A stretch of DNA of 34,564 nucleotides from CBDUQI01 sp965369325 (GCA_965369325.1 CBDUQI010000041.1:1-34564); one strand, 5' to 3'; counted from the stretch's first letter, positions 15,229 through 24,134 are shown. The notes: generated from the sequence alone by a model not told the origin. Program-made: numbers and translations.

Positions 15229-17010
15229 ATGCGCGACTGTACCTATAAGAGGCCAATAGCAGCCACCCCCCTGCTGGCGGCGGCCGCACTGTTGGCCGCT
15301 ACACCGGGCCTGGCGCAGGAACGGGTGAGATTTATCGACGCCAGCGTGAGCAGCGGGCTCAGCACCTTTAACCACCGCAGCTACACACTTGGTGGTGACG
15401 GCCTCGCCGGCGCCGCCTGGTTCGACTACAACAACGATGGATGGCTGGATGTGTATCTCACCAACGGCCAGGACATCGTAACCCCAGGGCTCAACGGCTA
15501 CCCCAATGCGCTGTTTGAAAACCAGGGCGACGGCAGCTTTGTCGAGGTGGCTGCCGCCAAGGGGCTTATTGGCGGCACAGGTAATGCTGGCGTGATTGCC
15601 GGTGATATTGATAACGACGGCGATCAGGACCTGTTCCTGACCGGCGACGGTGGCATGCTGGGCTTCGACCACGTGTTGGGATTGCAAACCGTAGATAGCG
15701 GCGTCGCGCTCTATATCAACAATGGCGCACCCGAGTTTGACTACCAGCAGGCCGACCTGGCTGCCGCCGGGCTGGTGGGGTTTGAAAGCACCATGAGTGC
15801 CGCCTTTGGCGATATCGACAGCGATGGCCGGCTGGACCTATTTGTCACCGCGCCAGGCACCCGCCCGCTCGGGTGCAATCCACCCATCGGATGCAACGCG
15901 GGCGACCCTACGATCAAACTGCACAGCTCGCGTCTGTACTTAAACCGTAGCAACGGTGGCGTCGTCCGTTTTAAGGATGTCACCACCGCATCCGGCGTGG
16001 GTGCCAACCTTAGCGGATCACTTGCCACCACCTTCACCGACTACAACCGGGACGGACGCATGGACCTGCTAGTCGCGGACGGCGTCTTACTGGTCTATGA
16101 GCCGACCCCGTTAAGAGTATTTCGCAACGATGGCTACGACACCGCGCTCGGCAGCGTCATCATGCAGGAGGTCAGCGATGCCCTGGGCACCGGCCGCGAT
16201 GGCGCCTGGATGGGGCTGGCGCTGGCGGACTTCGATGGTGACCTGGCCAGCGATATCTTTATGACCAATCTGGGCAACGATCGCCCGCACGCGCTGTACC
16301 GTTGGATTGGCAGCGAGGGCAGCTATCGTGATGTGAGTGATATCACCCAGGTATCCAAACGCGACCCCGGCCCCTCGGACTACTTTGGCTGGGGCACCAC
16401 CGCGCAGGACTTCGACCGCGACGGCCGGGTGGATCTGTTTTTCACCGGCAGCCCACCGCCGCTTGAAGGCAACGGGCCGAACAATCCCGGCATCCTGCTC
16501 ATGAACGACCCGCCCGGCGCGCGCTTTGTCGAGTACAGCGACAACACTTCTGTCGACACCAGCATGCGCTACACCTCCGGGCTTGCCGCGGCAGATTATG
16601 ACAACGACGGCGGTGTGGACCTGCTGATCGCCACCGACGATTGGAACTCGGACAACGGCACCCCAGTATTGCTGCGCAACCAGACCGACAATGCCAACGA
16701 CTGGATTACTGTTCGGCTCACCGGCAACGGGCAAACCACCAACGCCGACGCCGTGGGTGCGCGCGTGGTGCTGATTGCCGGCTTGCCGGGGGCCTGGTCG
16801 AGGCAAATGCGCGAGGTGCTGGGCGGCTCTAGCTTTCTCTCAATGGACAGCCGATGGCTGACGTTCGGCCTGGGCGAGCTGCCGGCTGGCGCATTTATCC
16901 GAGTGGCGGTCGACTGGCCGGATGGCCCCAACGCGCCGGGCGGCGCCAGCCCCTGGCAGTTATACGGGCCGTTCCCCGCCAACGGATTCGCAGACATTAC
17001 CCAAAACTGA
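15229..17010 (+). CDS. Secreted VCBS/FG-GAP repeat protein with C-terminal ASPIC/UnbV-type domain
   Basis: This 593-residue protein has an N-terminal signal peptide ending near PGLAQ (residue about 30). Seven calcium-loop motifs of the DxDxDG type follow: DYNNDGWLD, DIDNDGDQD, DIDSDGRLD, DYNRDGRMD, DFDGDLASD, DFDRDGRVD and DYDNDGGVD. Together they predict a seven-bladed beta-propeller of the integrin-alpha type. The C-terminal part (VGARVVLIAG...REVLGGSSFLSMDSRWLTFGLG) matches the ASPIC/UnbV domain that often follows such repeats. The fifth repeat lacks the Gly of DxDxDG. The function of the family is poorly known; adhesion or surface binding is an inference. GGAGGAACG precedes the ATG. It is divergent from the PEP-CTERM gene, and a joint role at the cell surface is possible. 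Confidence 0.9.
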   Translation: MRDCTYKRPIAATPLLAAAALLAATPGLAQERVRFIDASVSSGLSTFNHRSYTLGGDGLAGAAWFDYNNDGWLDVYLTNGQDIVTPGLNGYPNALFENQGDGSFVEVAAAKGLIGGTGNAGVIAGDIDNDGDQDLFLTGDGGMLGFDHVLGLQTVDSGVALYINNGAPEFDYQQADLAAAGLVGFESTMSAAFGDIDSDGRLDLFVTAPGTRPLGCNPPIGCNAGDPTIKLHSSRLYLNRSNGGVVRFKDVTTASGVGANLSGSLATTFTDYNRDGRMDLLVADGVLLVYEPTPLRVFRNDGYDTALGSVIMQEVSDALGTGRDGAWMGLALADFDGDLASDIFMTNLGNDRPHALYRWIGSEGSYRDVSDITQVSKRDPGPSDYFGWGTTAQDFDRDGRVDLFFTGSPPPLEGNGPNNPGILLMNDPPGARFVEYSDNTSVDTSMRYTSGLAAADYDNDGGVDLLIATDDWNSDNGTPVLLRNQTDNANDWITVRLTGNGQTTNADAVGARVVLIAGLPGAWSRQMREVLGGSSFLSMDSRWLTFGLGELPAGAFIRVAVDWPDGPNAPGGASPWQLYGPFPANGFADITQN

Positions 17011-17025
17011 CGGCATCCTGACACC

Positions 17026-17065
17026 TCAGGCGCTCGAGCCCATCCCAGTGGCGGCGAGCGCCTGA
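17026..17065 (+). terminator. Hairpin after the VCBS gene, probable terminator
   Basis: TCAGGCGCTCG (17026-17036) and CGAGCGCCTGA (17055-17065) are perfect 11-base complements around an 18-base loop. The hairpin starts 16 bases after the stop, and only a weak TATTT follows. The rest of the 309-base gap up to fleQ carries a T8 run (17147-17154), a CRP-like half-match at 17090-17105 and the fleQ control elements listed separately. Confidence 0.6.
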
Positions 17066-17152
17066 TATTTGCCACTCGCATGACACAACTGTGATGCAGT
17101 TCAACAACGCGTTGATAAGCGCCCGCATTCTGTTAATTCGCTACCGTTTTTT

Positions 17153-17181
17153 TTGACGCTTCGCCTGCTACCCCGATCAAT
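17153..17181 (+). promoter_or_regulatory. Alternative upstream sigma-70-like fleQ promoter
   Basis: TTGACG (17153-17158) is a good -35 box directly after the T8 run. Seventeen bases later stands ATCAAT (17176-17181), a poor -10 matching only in its last three bases. If used, its start site (about 17188) would lie inside the CRP/Vfr site, which would then act as a repressor site. Confidence 0.25.
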
Positions 17182-17182
17182 C

Positions 17183-17198
17183 TGTGACTGTGTTCACG
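17183..17198 (+). promoter_or_regulatory. CRP/Vfr-type binding site upstream of fleQ
   Basis: TGTGA-CTGTGT-TCACG matches the CRP/Vfr palindrome TGTGA-N6-TCACA in nine of ten conserved bases. Its centre (17190.5) is about 42 bases before the start site expected from the TATAAC box, the usual class II activator position. In Pseudomonas aeruginosa Vfr is known to bind the fleQ promoter and repress it. Whether the effect here is positive or negative depends on which promoter is used. Confidence 0.7.
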
Positions 17199-17220
17199 GG
17201 GTTAGCCGCCATCAGATTGC

Positions 17221-17226
17221 TATAAC
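17221..17226 (+). promoter_or_regulatory. Candidate -10 box of fleQ
   Basis: TATAAC matches the -10 consensus in five of six bases. The start site would be near 17233, giving a leader of about 87 bases. No -35 stands at the normal spacing, as is common for class II CRP-dependent promoters. This supports a link to the CRP/Vfr site at 17183-17198. Confidence 0.45.
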
Positions 17227-17319
17227 AGCACCCGTGCGCCGAAGAGCCGACGAAACTCTGACACCACAGAGCAAACGCATCGGCTTTTCGCAATAACACC
17301 ACTCCTACAGGAGACGTGC

Positions 17320-18396
17320 GTGGGCCAGGTATCAATCGAACATAATACGTTTTCCCCGGCTGACCTCGCGGTGGCCCGACCAGCGCTAAAGCAACGGTAT
17401 CGCCCCTGCGGTAAATCACCGCTGATGGCCGCAGCGAACCGCCTGGTTGATCAGGTCGCCACCCATGACACCAGTGTGCTGATCCTGGGTGAGTCCGGCA
17501 CTGGCAAAGAGTTGATTGCCCGCAACGTCCATGAGCTGTCCCACCGCCGGGACAACCCGTTTGTTCCGGTCAACTGCGGTGCGATCCCGTGCGACCTGCT
17601 GGAGAGCGAACTGTTCGGGCATGAGAAAGGCGCATTCACCGGCGCGATAACGGCCCGCAAAGGACGCTTTGAGCTGGCCGAGGGCGGCACCCTGTTTCTG
17701 GATGAGATTGGCGACATGGACCTGAACATGCAGGTTAAGTTGTTGCGCGTACTTCAGGAGCGCAGTTTCGAGCGGGTGGGCAGCAACCACAGCCAGCGCT
17801 GCAACGTGCGGATTATCGCCGCAACGCACCGCAACCTGGAGCAATCGATTGAGGGCGGCACTTTTAGAGAAGATCTGTTTTACCGACTGAACGTCTTCCC
17901 CATCGAAATGCCGCCGCTGCGGGCCCGCATTGAAGATCTGCCGGTCCTGAGCGAGGCGTTAATCCGCCGGCAGACCGATAGCGGCCGTGCGCGGATCGCG
18001 CTGGCGCCGGACACGCTGCGTATTCTTGGCAACTACAGCTGGCCAGGCAACGTGCGCGAGCTCGCCAACCTGATTGAGCGCTTGTCGATCATTCAACCCG
18101 GCGGCGAGATACAACCCAGTCATCTGCCACGGTGCTACCGTTTGCAGGCGCCCATCCCTGCCCGGGCGAATGCCTCAGACTCGCCCACCGAGGATGCGCA
18201 CCTGCCGCTTCCGCCTGAGGGGTTGGACCTTAAGCACTATCTCACCCGCCTGGAGCTGGACCTCATCCGTCAGGCCCTGGACGAATCCAACGGCGTCGTC
18301 GCCCGCGCAGCTCGCCTGCTACACATGCGCCGCACCACGCTGGTCGAAAAACTACGCAAGCACTCCGGACAGCTATCGGCACTGAGGCCGATGTAG
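17320..18396 (+). CDS. fleQ: Sigma-54-dependent flagellar master regulator FleQ, short form
   Basis: This is an AAA+ enhancer-binding protein that drives RpoN-dependent flagellar genes. Walker A GESGTGKE is at residues 57-64, the sigma-54 contact loop GAFTGA is intact, Walker B is in GGTLFLDEIGDM, and WPGNVREL is present. The C-terminal helix-turn-helix (LDLKHYLTRLELDLIRQALD ... GVVARAARLLHMRRTTLVEK) matches FleQ closely. FleQ is normally about 490 residues with an N-terminal receiver-like domain; this protein is 358 residues with only about 30 before the AAA+ core. The LFRS motif that binds c-di-GMP in P. aeruginosa FleQ is replaced by RPCGKS, whereas the ARN of the second contact (residues 67-69) is kept. 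AGGAG lies six bases before the GTG start, and no N-domain coding frame is found upstream. Confidence 0.9.
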   Translation: MGQVSIEHNTFSPADLAVARPALKQRYRPCGKSPLMAAANRLVDQVATHDTSVLILGESGTGKELIARNVHELSHRRDNPFVPVNCGAIPCDLLESELFGHEKGAFTGAITARKGRFELAEGGTLFLDEIGDMDLNMQVKLLRVLQERSFERVGSNHSQRCNVRIIAATHRNLEQSIEGGTFREDLFYRLNVFPIEMPPLRARIEDLPVLSEALIRRQTDSGRARIALAPDTLRILGNYSWPGNVRELANLIERLSIIQPGGEIQPSHLPRCYRLQAPIPARANASDSPTEDAHLPLPPEGLDLKHYLTRLELDLIRQALDESNGVVARAARLLHMRRTTLVEKLRKHSGQLSALRPM

Positions 18397-18414
18397 CACC
18401 CACCTGTAGGGTGC
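18396..18414. other. Small hairpin between fleQ and fleS
   Basis: GCACCC (18396-18401) and GGGTGC (18409-18414) pair around a 7-base loop directly at the fleQ stop. No T-run follows. It may act as a partial stop or an mRNA end. No sigma-54 promoter of good quality is seen in the 57-base fleQ-fleS gap. Confidence 0.4.
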
Positions 18415-18453
18415 GCGTGAGCCGAATGATCTCATCTCACGTATTGCAGCCTG

Positions 18454-19764
18454 ATGAGTACTGCCTACCAATCAGCACAGGAACTCCTAGTTATGGCCGC
18501 CAGTCAGCAGAGCATTAGCCAATCCCTTGCCAGCACCACGCGCAAAGCCGATGAGCTTGAGCGCGCCTTTGCTGCGTTTAACCAGACCTCCACGTTGCTG
18601 GAGAGCGCGTATCGGGAACTGGAGACGCGCACTGCCCACCTGACTCGCGAGCTGGCAGAGGCCCGCAGTGAGCGCACCCGTCAGCTGGAGGAAAAAAACC
18701 GCCTGGCCGCCCGGCTGGAGAGCTTCTTCGAGGTGTTGCCAGGTGGCGTGGTGATTCTGGATGACGAGGGCCACGTACAGGAACACAATCCCAGCGCCGA
18801 GCAACTGCTCGGGCATCCGCTGGTCGGGCTCAGTTGGGATACGGTGCTCAACCGGGTAGGCGCCCGCGGACAAGCCGCTGGCGAGTTGTCCCTGCGCGAT
18901 GGCCGCTGGGTCAGCGTGTCGACGCAGGCACTGGATGCCGAACCCGGGCGTATTGTGCTGCTGACGGACGTGACTGAGAACCGGCGTCTGCTCACGTTGG
19001 TGGAGCGCAACGAGCGGCTCTCGGCCATGGGTGAGATGTCGGCGCGCCTGGCACACCAGACCCGCACCCCACTGGCCACCGCCATTTTGTACGCCTCCCA
19101 GCTCGGCAAGCGCGAGCTCGACCGTAAGTCGCTTGACCGTTTCTCAGACAAGCTGCTCAATCGCCTGCATCATCTGGAACGGTTGGTGAACGACATGCTG
19201 GCTTTCGCGCGCGATGACACCGCCAACACCAGCCAAACCGAAGAATTTGACGTGGGTGAGCTGCTGCACGATGTGGCCAACACTATCCAGGCCGCCGAGT
19301 GTTATCAGGGTCGCGTCGGACTTTGCCCGACCCCGCCGATGAATTTGGTGGGCAATCGCCAGGCGCTGCACGGCGCTTTGTTAAATCTGATCAACAACGC
19401 ATTAGAAACCGGTGATCCCACCGCGCAGGTCACCCTCGAGGCCGCCAGCGACCAGAACGGGCAGATCAGTTTACTCGTACACGATAATGGCCCCGGCGTG
19501 GCGGATGCGTTGCGCGAGAAAATTTTCGAGCCGTTCTTTACCACACGTGCATCAGGCACCGGGCTGGGCCTGGCCGTGGTGCAGAGTGTTGCAAGAGCGC
19601 ACAGCGGTTACGCCAGTTGCGCCAACCGCCCCTACCGTGGCGCCACTTTCGGCCTGCATCTGCCCCGGCGGATTGAGCATGCGCTGCGCAGTGACGCAAA
19701 CCAAACCTCCCACTTGCGTAAGCGGCCAAAGCCGCGACTGGTGAAGTTGGAACGCGTTCAATGA
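18454..19764 (+). CDS. fleS: Flagellar sensor histidine kinase FleS
   Basis: This 436-residue kinase has no membrane segment, so it should be cytosolic. An N-terminal coiled coil (about residues 30-90) is followed by a PAS domain (about 91-175, FFEVLPGGVVILDDEGHVQE). The phosphoacceptor His201 is in RLAHQTRTPLATAILY, and the ATPase domain has NALETGDP, DNGPGVAD and GTGLGLAVVQS. In Pseudomonas FleS phosphorylates FleR, which then activates class III flagellar genes. The ATG at 18454 has only a weak ribosome site; another ATG at 18493 has AGGA ten bases before it and would shorten the protein by 13 residues. The stop overlaps the fleR start (ATGA). Confidence 0.93.
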   Translation: MSTAYQSAQELLVMAASQQSISQSLASTTRKADELERAFAAFNQTSTLLESAYRELETRTAHLTRELAEARSERTRQLEEKNRLAARLESFFEVLPGGVVILDDEGHVQEHNPSAEQLLGHPLVGLSWDTVLNRVGARGQAAGELSLRDGRWVSVSTQALDAEPGRIVLLTDVTENRRLLTLVERNERLSAMGEMSARLAHQTRTPLATAILYASQLGKRELDRKSLDRFSDKLLNRLHHLERLVNDMLAFARDDTANTSQTEEFDVGELLHDVANTIQAAECYQGRVGLCPTPPMNLVGNRQALHGALLNLINNALETGDPTAQVTLEAASDQNGQISLLVHDNGPGVADALREKIFEPFFTTRASGTGLGLAVVQSVARAHSGYASCANRPYRGATFGLHLPRRIEHALRSDANQTSHLRKRPKPRLVKLERVQ

Positions 19765-21161
19765 ACCGCGATGATTCCGTGTTAGCCGTCAAAGACGATC
19801 CAATATTGATCGTTGAGGACGATCGCGATCTGCGTGAGGCACTGCTCGACACCCTGACGCTCGCCGGGTATCACGCGCTGAGCAGCCCGGATGGACCGCA
19901 CGCGCTAAAAACGCTGGCGGCGCAAACACTCAGCCTAGTGATCAGTGACGTGCAAATGGGCGAGATGGACGGACACGAGCTGCTGCGTCAGATTAAGCGC
20001 ACACATCCGGACCTCCCCATGGTGCTGATGACCGCGTACGGCACGATCGAACAGGCCGTGGATGCCATGCGCGATGGTGCCTGTGATTACCTGGTAAAAC
20101 CATTTGAAGCGCAAGCGCTGCTTAGCGTGATTGATCGCTGGCGCCAACCGCCCCCGCAGGAGGCCGATGGCCACTCGCCAGTCGCTGTCGACCCGCTCAG
20201 CCGCAAATTGCTGGGCCTGGCCCGACGCGTTGCCCGCAGCGACGTCACCGTATTGTTGGCGGGCGAAAGTGGCACCGGCAAAGAAGTGTATGCCCGCTAC
20301 ATCCACGACCGCTCTCCCCGCCACAAGGGCCCGTTCGTCGCCATCAACTGTGCGGCGATTCCCGAGAACATGCTTGAGGCCGTGCTGTTCGGCCATGAAA
20401 AAGGCGCATTTACCGGTGCTGTGAGCAGCGCCACCGGCAAATTCGAACAGGCGCAGGGCGGCACGCTACTGCTGGATGAAATCTCTGAGATGTCGTTGGC
20501 CCTGCAATCCAAACTGTTGCGTGTCCTGCAGGAGCGCGAGGTTGAGCGGGTGGGCGGGAAGCACGTCATAAAGCTGGATGTGCGGGTACTGGCCACCACC
20601 AACCGTCAGCTAAAGCAGGAGGTGGCCAACGGGCGCTTTCGCGAAGATCTTTACTACCGCCTGAGTGTCATGCCCATGCACCTGTCGCCGTTACGCAAAC
20701 GTCCCGGCGACATCGTGCCGCTGGCGCAACACCTGATTGCCCATCACAGCCATCAGCCCGCGGCGCCGCGGCTGACGGCGCAGGCCGAGCGGGCACTGCT
20801 GGAGCACCCCTGGCGCGGCAATGTGCGCGAGCTCGACAACCTGATTCAACGCACGCTGGTGTTGTTGGCGGGCGAGCACATTGATGCCGAAGATCTACTG
20901 CTCGAAGGCATCGCCGCAGACAGCGTCACGGCACAAGACGCGGAACCGGTGGCAGCGGAACTGCTCCCGGAACCTGGTCTTCAGGGCGATCTGAAAGATC
21001 GCGAGCATCATCTGATTCTAAGCGCGTTGCGCGAAGGCGGCAGTCGCAAAGCGATCGCCGAACGCCTGGGCATCAGCCCGCGAACCTTGCGCTACAAAAT
21101 CGCAAAAATGCGAGAAGCTGGCGTTGACATTCCGCATGCGAACGACGCGCAAGTGGCCTGA
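19761..21161 (+). CDS. fleR: Flagellar sigma-54 response regulator FleR
   Basis: The 466-residue protein has a receiver domain (acidic pocket Asp20/Asp21, phosphoacceptor Asp63, Lys113). A sigma-54 AAA+ domain follows, with Walker A GESGTGKE at 168-175, an intact GAFTGA and LLLDEISEM. The Fis-type helix-turn-helix is at the C-terminus (SRKAIAERLGISPRTLRYKI). Family knowledge: FleR is phosphorylated by FleS and turns on hook and basal body genes with RpoN. It overlaps fleS by four bases and ends ten bases before fliE. That suggests the regulators and fliEFGHIJ can be read as one transcript. The sigma-54 promoters at fliK and fliL are natural targets. Confidence 0.95.
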   Translation: MNRDDSVLAVKDDPILIVEDDRDLREALLDTLTLAGYHALSSPDGPHALKTLAAQTLSLVISDVQMGEMDGHELLRQIKRTHPDLPMVLMTAYGTIEQAVDAMRDGACDYLVKPFEAQALLSVIDRWRQPPPQEADGHSPVAVDPLSRKLLGLARRVARSDVTVLLAGESGTGKEVYARYIHDRSPRHKGPFVAINCAAIPENMLEAVLFGHEKGAFTGAVSSATGKFEQAQGGTLLLDEISEMSLALQSKLLRVLQEREVERVGGKHVIKLDVRVLATTNRQLKQEVANGRFREDLYYRLSVMPMHLSPLRKRPGDIVPLAQHLIAHHSHQPAAPRLTAQAERALLEHPWRGNVRELDNLIQRTLVLLAGEHIDAEDLLLEGIAADSVTAQDAEPVAAELLPEPGLQGDLKDREHHLILSALREGGSRKAIAERLGISPRTLRYKIAKMREAGVDIPHANDAQVA

Positions 21162-21171
21162 GAGGAACCTC

Positions 21172-21501
21172 ATGAGTGATATGCAAATAGATCAGTTACT
21201 GGCGCAGATGCGCACTGTGGCATCCAGCAGCGGCATCGAGACACCCACAATTTCAAGCGGCGAAGGCGACAACGCAGGCACCGACTTTGCTGAGTTGCTG
21301 AAAGCCTCCATGGATAAGGTGAATGATACCCAGAAAGCCGCGGGGGAGATGGCCGAACGTTTTGAGGTCGGCGATCCGCAAGTGCAACTAAGTGAGGTGA
21401 TGGTGGCCCTGCAAAAAGCTGACATCTCCTTCAAAGCGATGACCGAAGTGCGCAACCGTCTGGTGGATGCGTATCAGGAAATCATGAATATGCCGGTCTA
21501 A
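21172..21501 (+). CDS. fliE: Flagellar MS-ring/rod junction protein FliE
   Basis: A 109-residue protein with the family C-terminal block LQKADISFKAMTEVRNRLVDAYQEIMNM. FliE links the FliF ring to the rod and is the first protein exported through the flagellar type III gate. The ATG at 21172 has GAGAGGAA upstream; the frame is open further upstream, but that part overlaps fleR. It opens the fliEFGHIJ run. Confidence 0.95.
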   Translation: MSDMQIDQLLAQMRTVASSSGIETPTISSGEGDNAGTDFAELLKASMDKVNDTQKAAGEMAERFEVGDPQVQLSEVMVALQKADISFKAMTEVRNRLVDAYQEIMNMPV

Positions 21502-21520
21502 GTAAGAAGCGTATTAAGTC

Positions 21521-23131
21521 ATGGCAGACGAACAACAAACAGCCGCACCGCTGGCGGGACTGAATGCAATCCCTGGGTTGCGGCAGGTGGTAATCCTGGC
21601 CGGAATCGCGGCAGCGGTCGCCTTCGGCGTGGTGGTGGTACTGTGGGCACGCGGCCCGAGCACCGTCGCCATCTTTGCGAACTCCTTGTCTGATAGCGAT
21701 ACCGCGCAGGCCATCGGCATATTGGAATCCAGCGCGATTGAATATCGCCTGGACGATCGCACCGGGAAGTTGCTGGTGCCAGCGGAGGATCGCACGCGCG
21801 CCCGCATGCTGCTGGCTGCCGAGGACCTACCCCGTAACGGTCGTGGCATGGAGCTGATTACCGAGCAATCCGGTTTCAGCACCAGCGACTTTGTCGAGAC
21901 CGCGCGTCATCAGCACATGCTGGAGACCGAGCTGGTGCGCAGCATTGTCTCCATGGCCCCTGTGCGTAACGCGCGCGTGCATCTAGCCATCCCCAAGCAA
22001 TCGGTGTTTGCGCGCGACCGCGAATCGGCCAGCGCCTCGGTGGTGGTGCACCTGCACGCCGGGCAGCAACTGCAGAAAAGCCAAGTCTCGGCGATTGTCC
22101 ACATCGTCGCCTCCAGCGTGCCGGACCTTAACCCGGACAATGTCACCCTCGCCGATCATCGCGGCCACCTACTGAACGAGCCCGGCGGCTCGCAGCAAAG
22201 CCGTCTGAACGATCGTCAATACGAGTACGCCCAGCGGCTAGAGCGTGATCTTGAGGGCGAGATATACCGCCTGCTGTCGCCCACTATTGGCCGCGAGGCG
22301 ATTGAGGCAACGGTGACCGCCACCTTGGACTTTACCGTGCGCGAGACCACCGAGGAGATTCTGCGCCCCGAAGGCACTTTGCTGTACGAGAACGCCAAGC
22401 GCAGCGACAGTAACGGGCCCGCCGGCGGCGGCGGCATTCCCGGCGCACTGACCAACCAGCCGCCGACCGGCAACGATGCCGGCGCGGGCGGCGAACCACC
22501 CACTACCACCATGCGAGATACTACCCGGGAGTTTCAACCCAGCCGCTCGGTGAACGTTATCCGCGATGCCAGCGACCGCATCACGCGATTAGCCGTGGCC
22601 GTGGTCGTAGATGATCTGCGATCGGTCGACGACGCCGGCGAAGCTCAATCAACGCCCTACACCGATGAGGAACTGAATCAGATTACCCAACTCGCACGCG
22701 AAGCGGTGGGCTTTAACGAGGCACGCGGCGATTCAATTACGGTGATTAACCGCGCGTTTGTAGAGACCGAAATGGCACCAATGGAGGCGCCGCCTTGGTG
22801 GCAGCAGCCGCTGATCCAAGATCTGATTAAGCAAGGTTTGGCCGCCCTGATGGTGCTGGTGACATTGATATTCGTGGTCCGCCCAATGGTCACCAATCTG
22901 CTCAAAGCACCGCCCAGCATGGTGCCTGCCCTGCCTGGCTCGGGTGCAAGCGCTGGCGCATTGGCACATCAGCCGAGCGATGAGGAAAACGGGGCCGGCC
23001 AGGGCGGAGGTGGCGATGCCATGCCGCAACTCACCCACGACGAGCGCGTCGCCCAGGCGCGCAGCATCGCCGCAGATGACCCGCAACGCGTCGTGCAGAT
23101 TGTTCGCAGTTGGATGAGCAACGAAGCGTGA
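21521..23131 (+). CDS. fliF: Flagellar MS-ring protein FliF
   Basis: FliF (536 residues) forms the membrane ring that templates the basal body. Transmembrane helix 1 is at about 21-43 and helix 2 at about 441-462. Between them are the ring-building domains (RTRARMLLAAEDLPRNGRG; RNARVHLAIPKQSVFARDRE). A flexible Gly/Pro/Thr-rich linker is at about residues 300-328. The C-terminal tail DERVAQARSIAADDPQRVVQ is the segment that binds FliG. The length is normal. The ribosome site before ATG 21521 is weak (AAGAAG, about ten bases away), which may be balanced by reinitiation after fliE. Confidence 0.97.
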   Translation: MADEQQTAAPLAGLNAIPGLRQVVILAGIAAAVAFGVVVVLWARGPSTVAIFANSLSDSDTAQAIGILESSAIEYRLDDRTGKLLVPAEDRTRARMLLAAEDLPRNGRGMELITEQSGFSTSDFVETARHQHMLETELVRSIVSMAPVRNARVHLAIPKQSVFARDRESASASVVVHLHAGQQLQKSQVSAIVHIVASSVPDLNPDNVTLADHRGHLLNEPGGSQQSRLNDRQYEYAQRLERDLEGEIYRLLSPTIGREAIEATVTATLDFTVRETTEEILRPEGTLLYENAKRSDSNGPAGGGGIPGALTNQPPTGNDAGAGGEPPTTTMRDTTREFQPSRSVNVIRDASDRITRLAVAVVVDDLRSVDDAGEAQSTPYTDEELNQITQLAREAVGFNEARGDSITVINRAFVETEMAPMEAPPWWQQPLIQDLIKQGLAALMVLVTLIFVVRPMVTNLLKAPPSMVPALPGSGASAGALAHQPSDEENGAGQGGGGDAMPQLTHDERVAQARSIAADDPQRVVQIVRSWMSNEA

Positions 23132-23141
23132 GGGGGCGTCG

Positions 23142-24134
23142 ATGAACGCATGCGAGCAAACCGCAGTGCTGCTGATGTCGTTGGATGAATCCGACGCAGC
23201 CGCCGTATTGAAGCTGATGGAGCCCAAAGAGGTGGAAGAGGTAGGGCTGGCCATGGCCGGTCTTGAGAAGGTTTCTATGGAGCAGCTTGGCTCGGTGATC
23301 GATCGCTTCACGGATGAGGTCAGCGATCAACCGCCAATCAACTCCGCTACCGAACAGTACATTACCAAACTCATCACGCAGGCGGTGGGCGGCAACCGCG
23401 CGCGCATGTTGATCGATCGCATTTTGCACCAGGGCAAGACCCGCGGACTGGAAGCCCTCAAGTGGATGGATACGGACACCATCAAAGATATGCTCGAGGG
23501 TGAGCATCCGCAGATTATCGCTGTGGTGATGGCGCATATGGAAGGCGATCAGGCGGGTGAGATCCTGGACAAATACGTCGAACAAACGCGCAACGATGTG
23601 CTGCTGCGCATTGCCAACATGGACCAAGTGCAAGAGTCGGCGCTGATAGAACTGGATGCCATGATGAACTCGCGCAGCGAAGCCAATGCGGGCGACAAAC
23701 TTACCCCGGTCGGGGGTCTGAAAGTGGCTGCCGACATCATCAATGGACTGGAGAAAGAGAACGAAACGTCGGCGCTGGAATTCTTGCGCGAAAGCTCTGA
23801 TGACGAGGAGATGGTCGCCAAACTGGAGGAGCTGATGTTCTCCTTCGACATGCTGTTGAACATTGACGACCGCGGTGTGCAATCACTGCTGCGCGATGTT
23901 ACCAACGATCAGCTGATCATCTCACTCAAAGGCTCCGAACCTGAGATTCAGGACAAGATCTTCAACAACATGTCCAAGCGCGCTGCAGATATGGTGCGTG
24001 ATGACATGGCCGCGCGCGGGCCAGTGCGACTGGCGGACGTAGAGCAGGCGCAACGGGAAATCCTGGATGTGGTCCGGCGACTGGCCGATGAGGGCACCAT
24101 CATGCTCGGCGGAAAAGGCGAGGAGTTCGTGTAA
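23142..24134 (+). CDS. fliG: Flagellar motor switch protein FliG
   Basis: FliG (330 residues) is the rotor protein that touches the stator. The N-domain (LLMSLDESDAAAVLKLMEPKEVEEVG) binds FliF. The middle domain contains the EHPQIIAVVMAHM motif, and the C-domain carries the charged torque helix (DDRGVQSLLRDVTNDQLIISL ... MSKRAADMVRDDMAARGPVR). A run of G (GAGGGGG) precedes the ATG. The gene lies ten bases after fliF. No motif is missing. Confidence 0.97.
   Translation: MNACEQTAVLLMSLDESDAAAVLKLMEPKEVEEVGLAMAGLEKVSMEQLGSVIDRFTDEVSDQPPINSATEQYITKLITQAVGGNRARMLIDRILHQGKTRGLEALKWMDTDTIKDMLEGEHPQIIAVVMAHMEGDQAGEILDKYVEQTRNDVLLRIANMDQVQESALIELDAMMNSRSEANAGDKLTPVGGLKVAADIINGLEKENETSALEFLRESSDDEEMVAKLEELMFSFDMLLNIDDRGVQSLLRDVTNDQLIISLKGSEPEIQDKIFNNMSKRAADMVRDDMAARGPVRLADVEQAQREILDVVRRLADEGTIMLGGKGEEFV

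Noticed and set aside
17105..17114. Palindrome CAACGCGTTG upstream of fleQ
   Set aside because: A 10-bp palindrome without loop or partner site; it can occur by chance and does not match a known operator.
18367..18380. GG-N10-GC spacing near the fleQ 3' end as a sigma-54 promoter for fleS
   Set aside because: Only the invariant dinucleotides match; TGGCAC and TTGC are absent, and such spacing is frequent by chance in GC-rich DNA.
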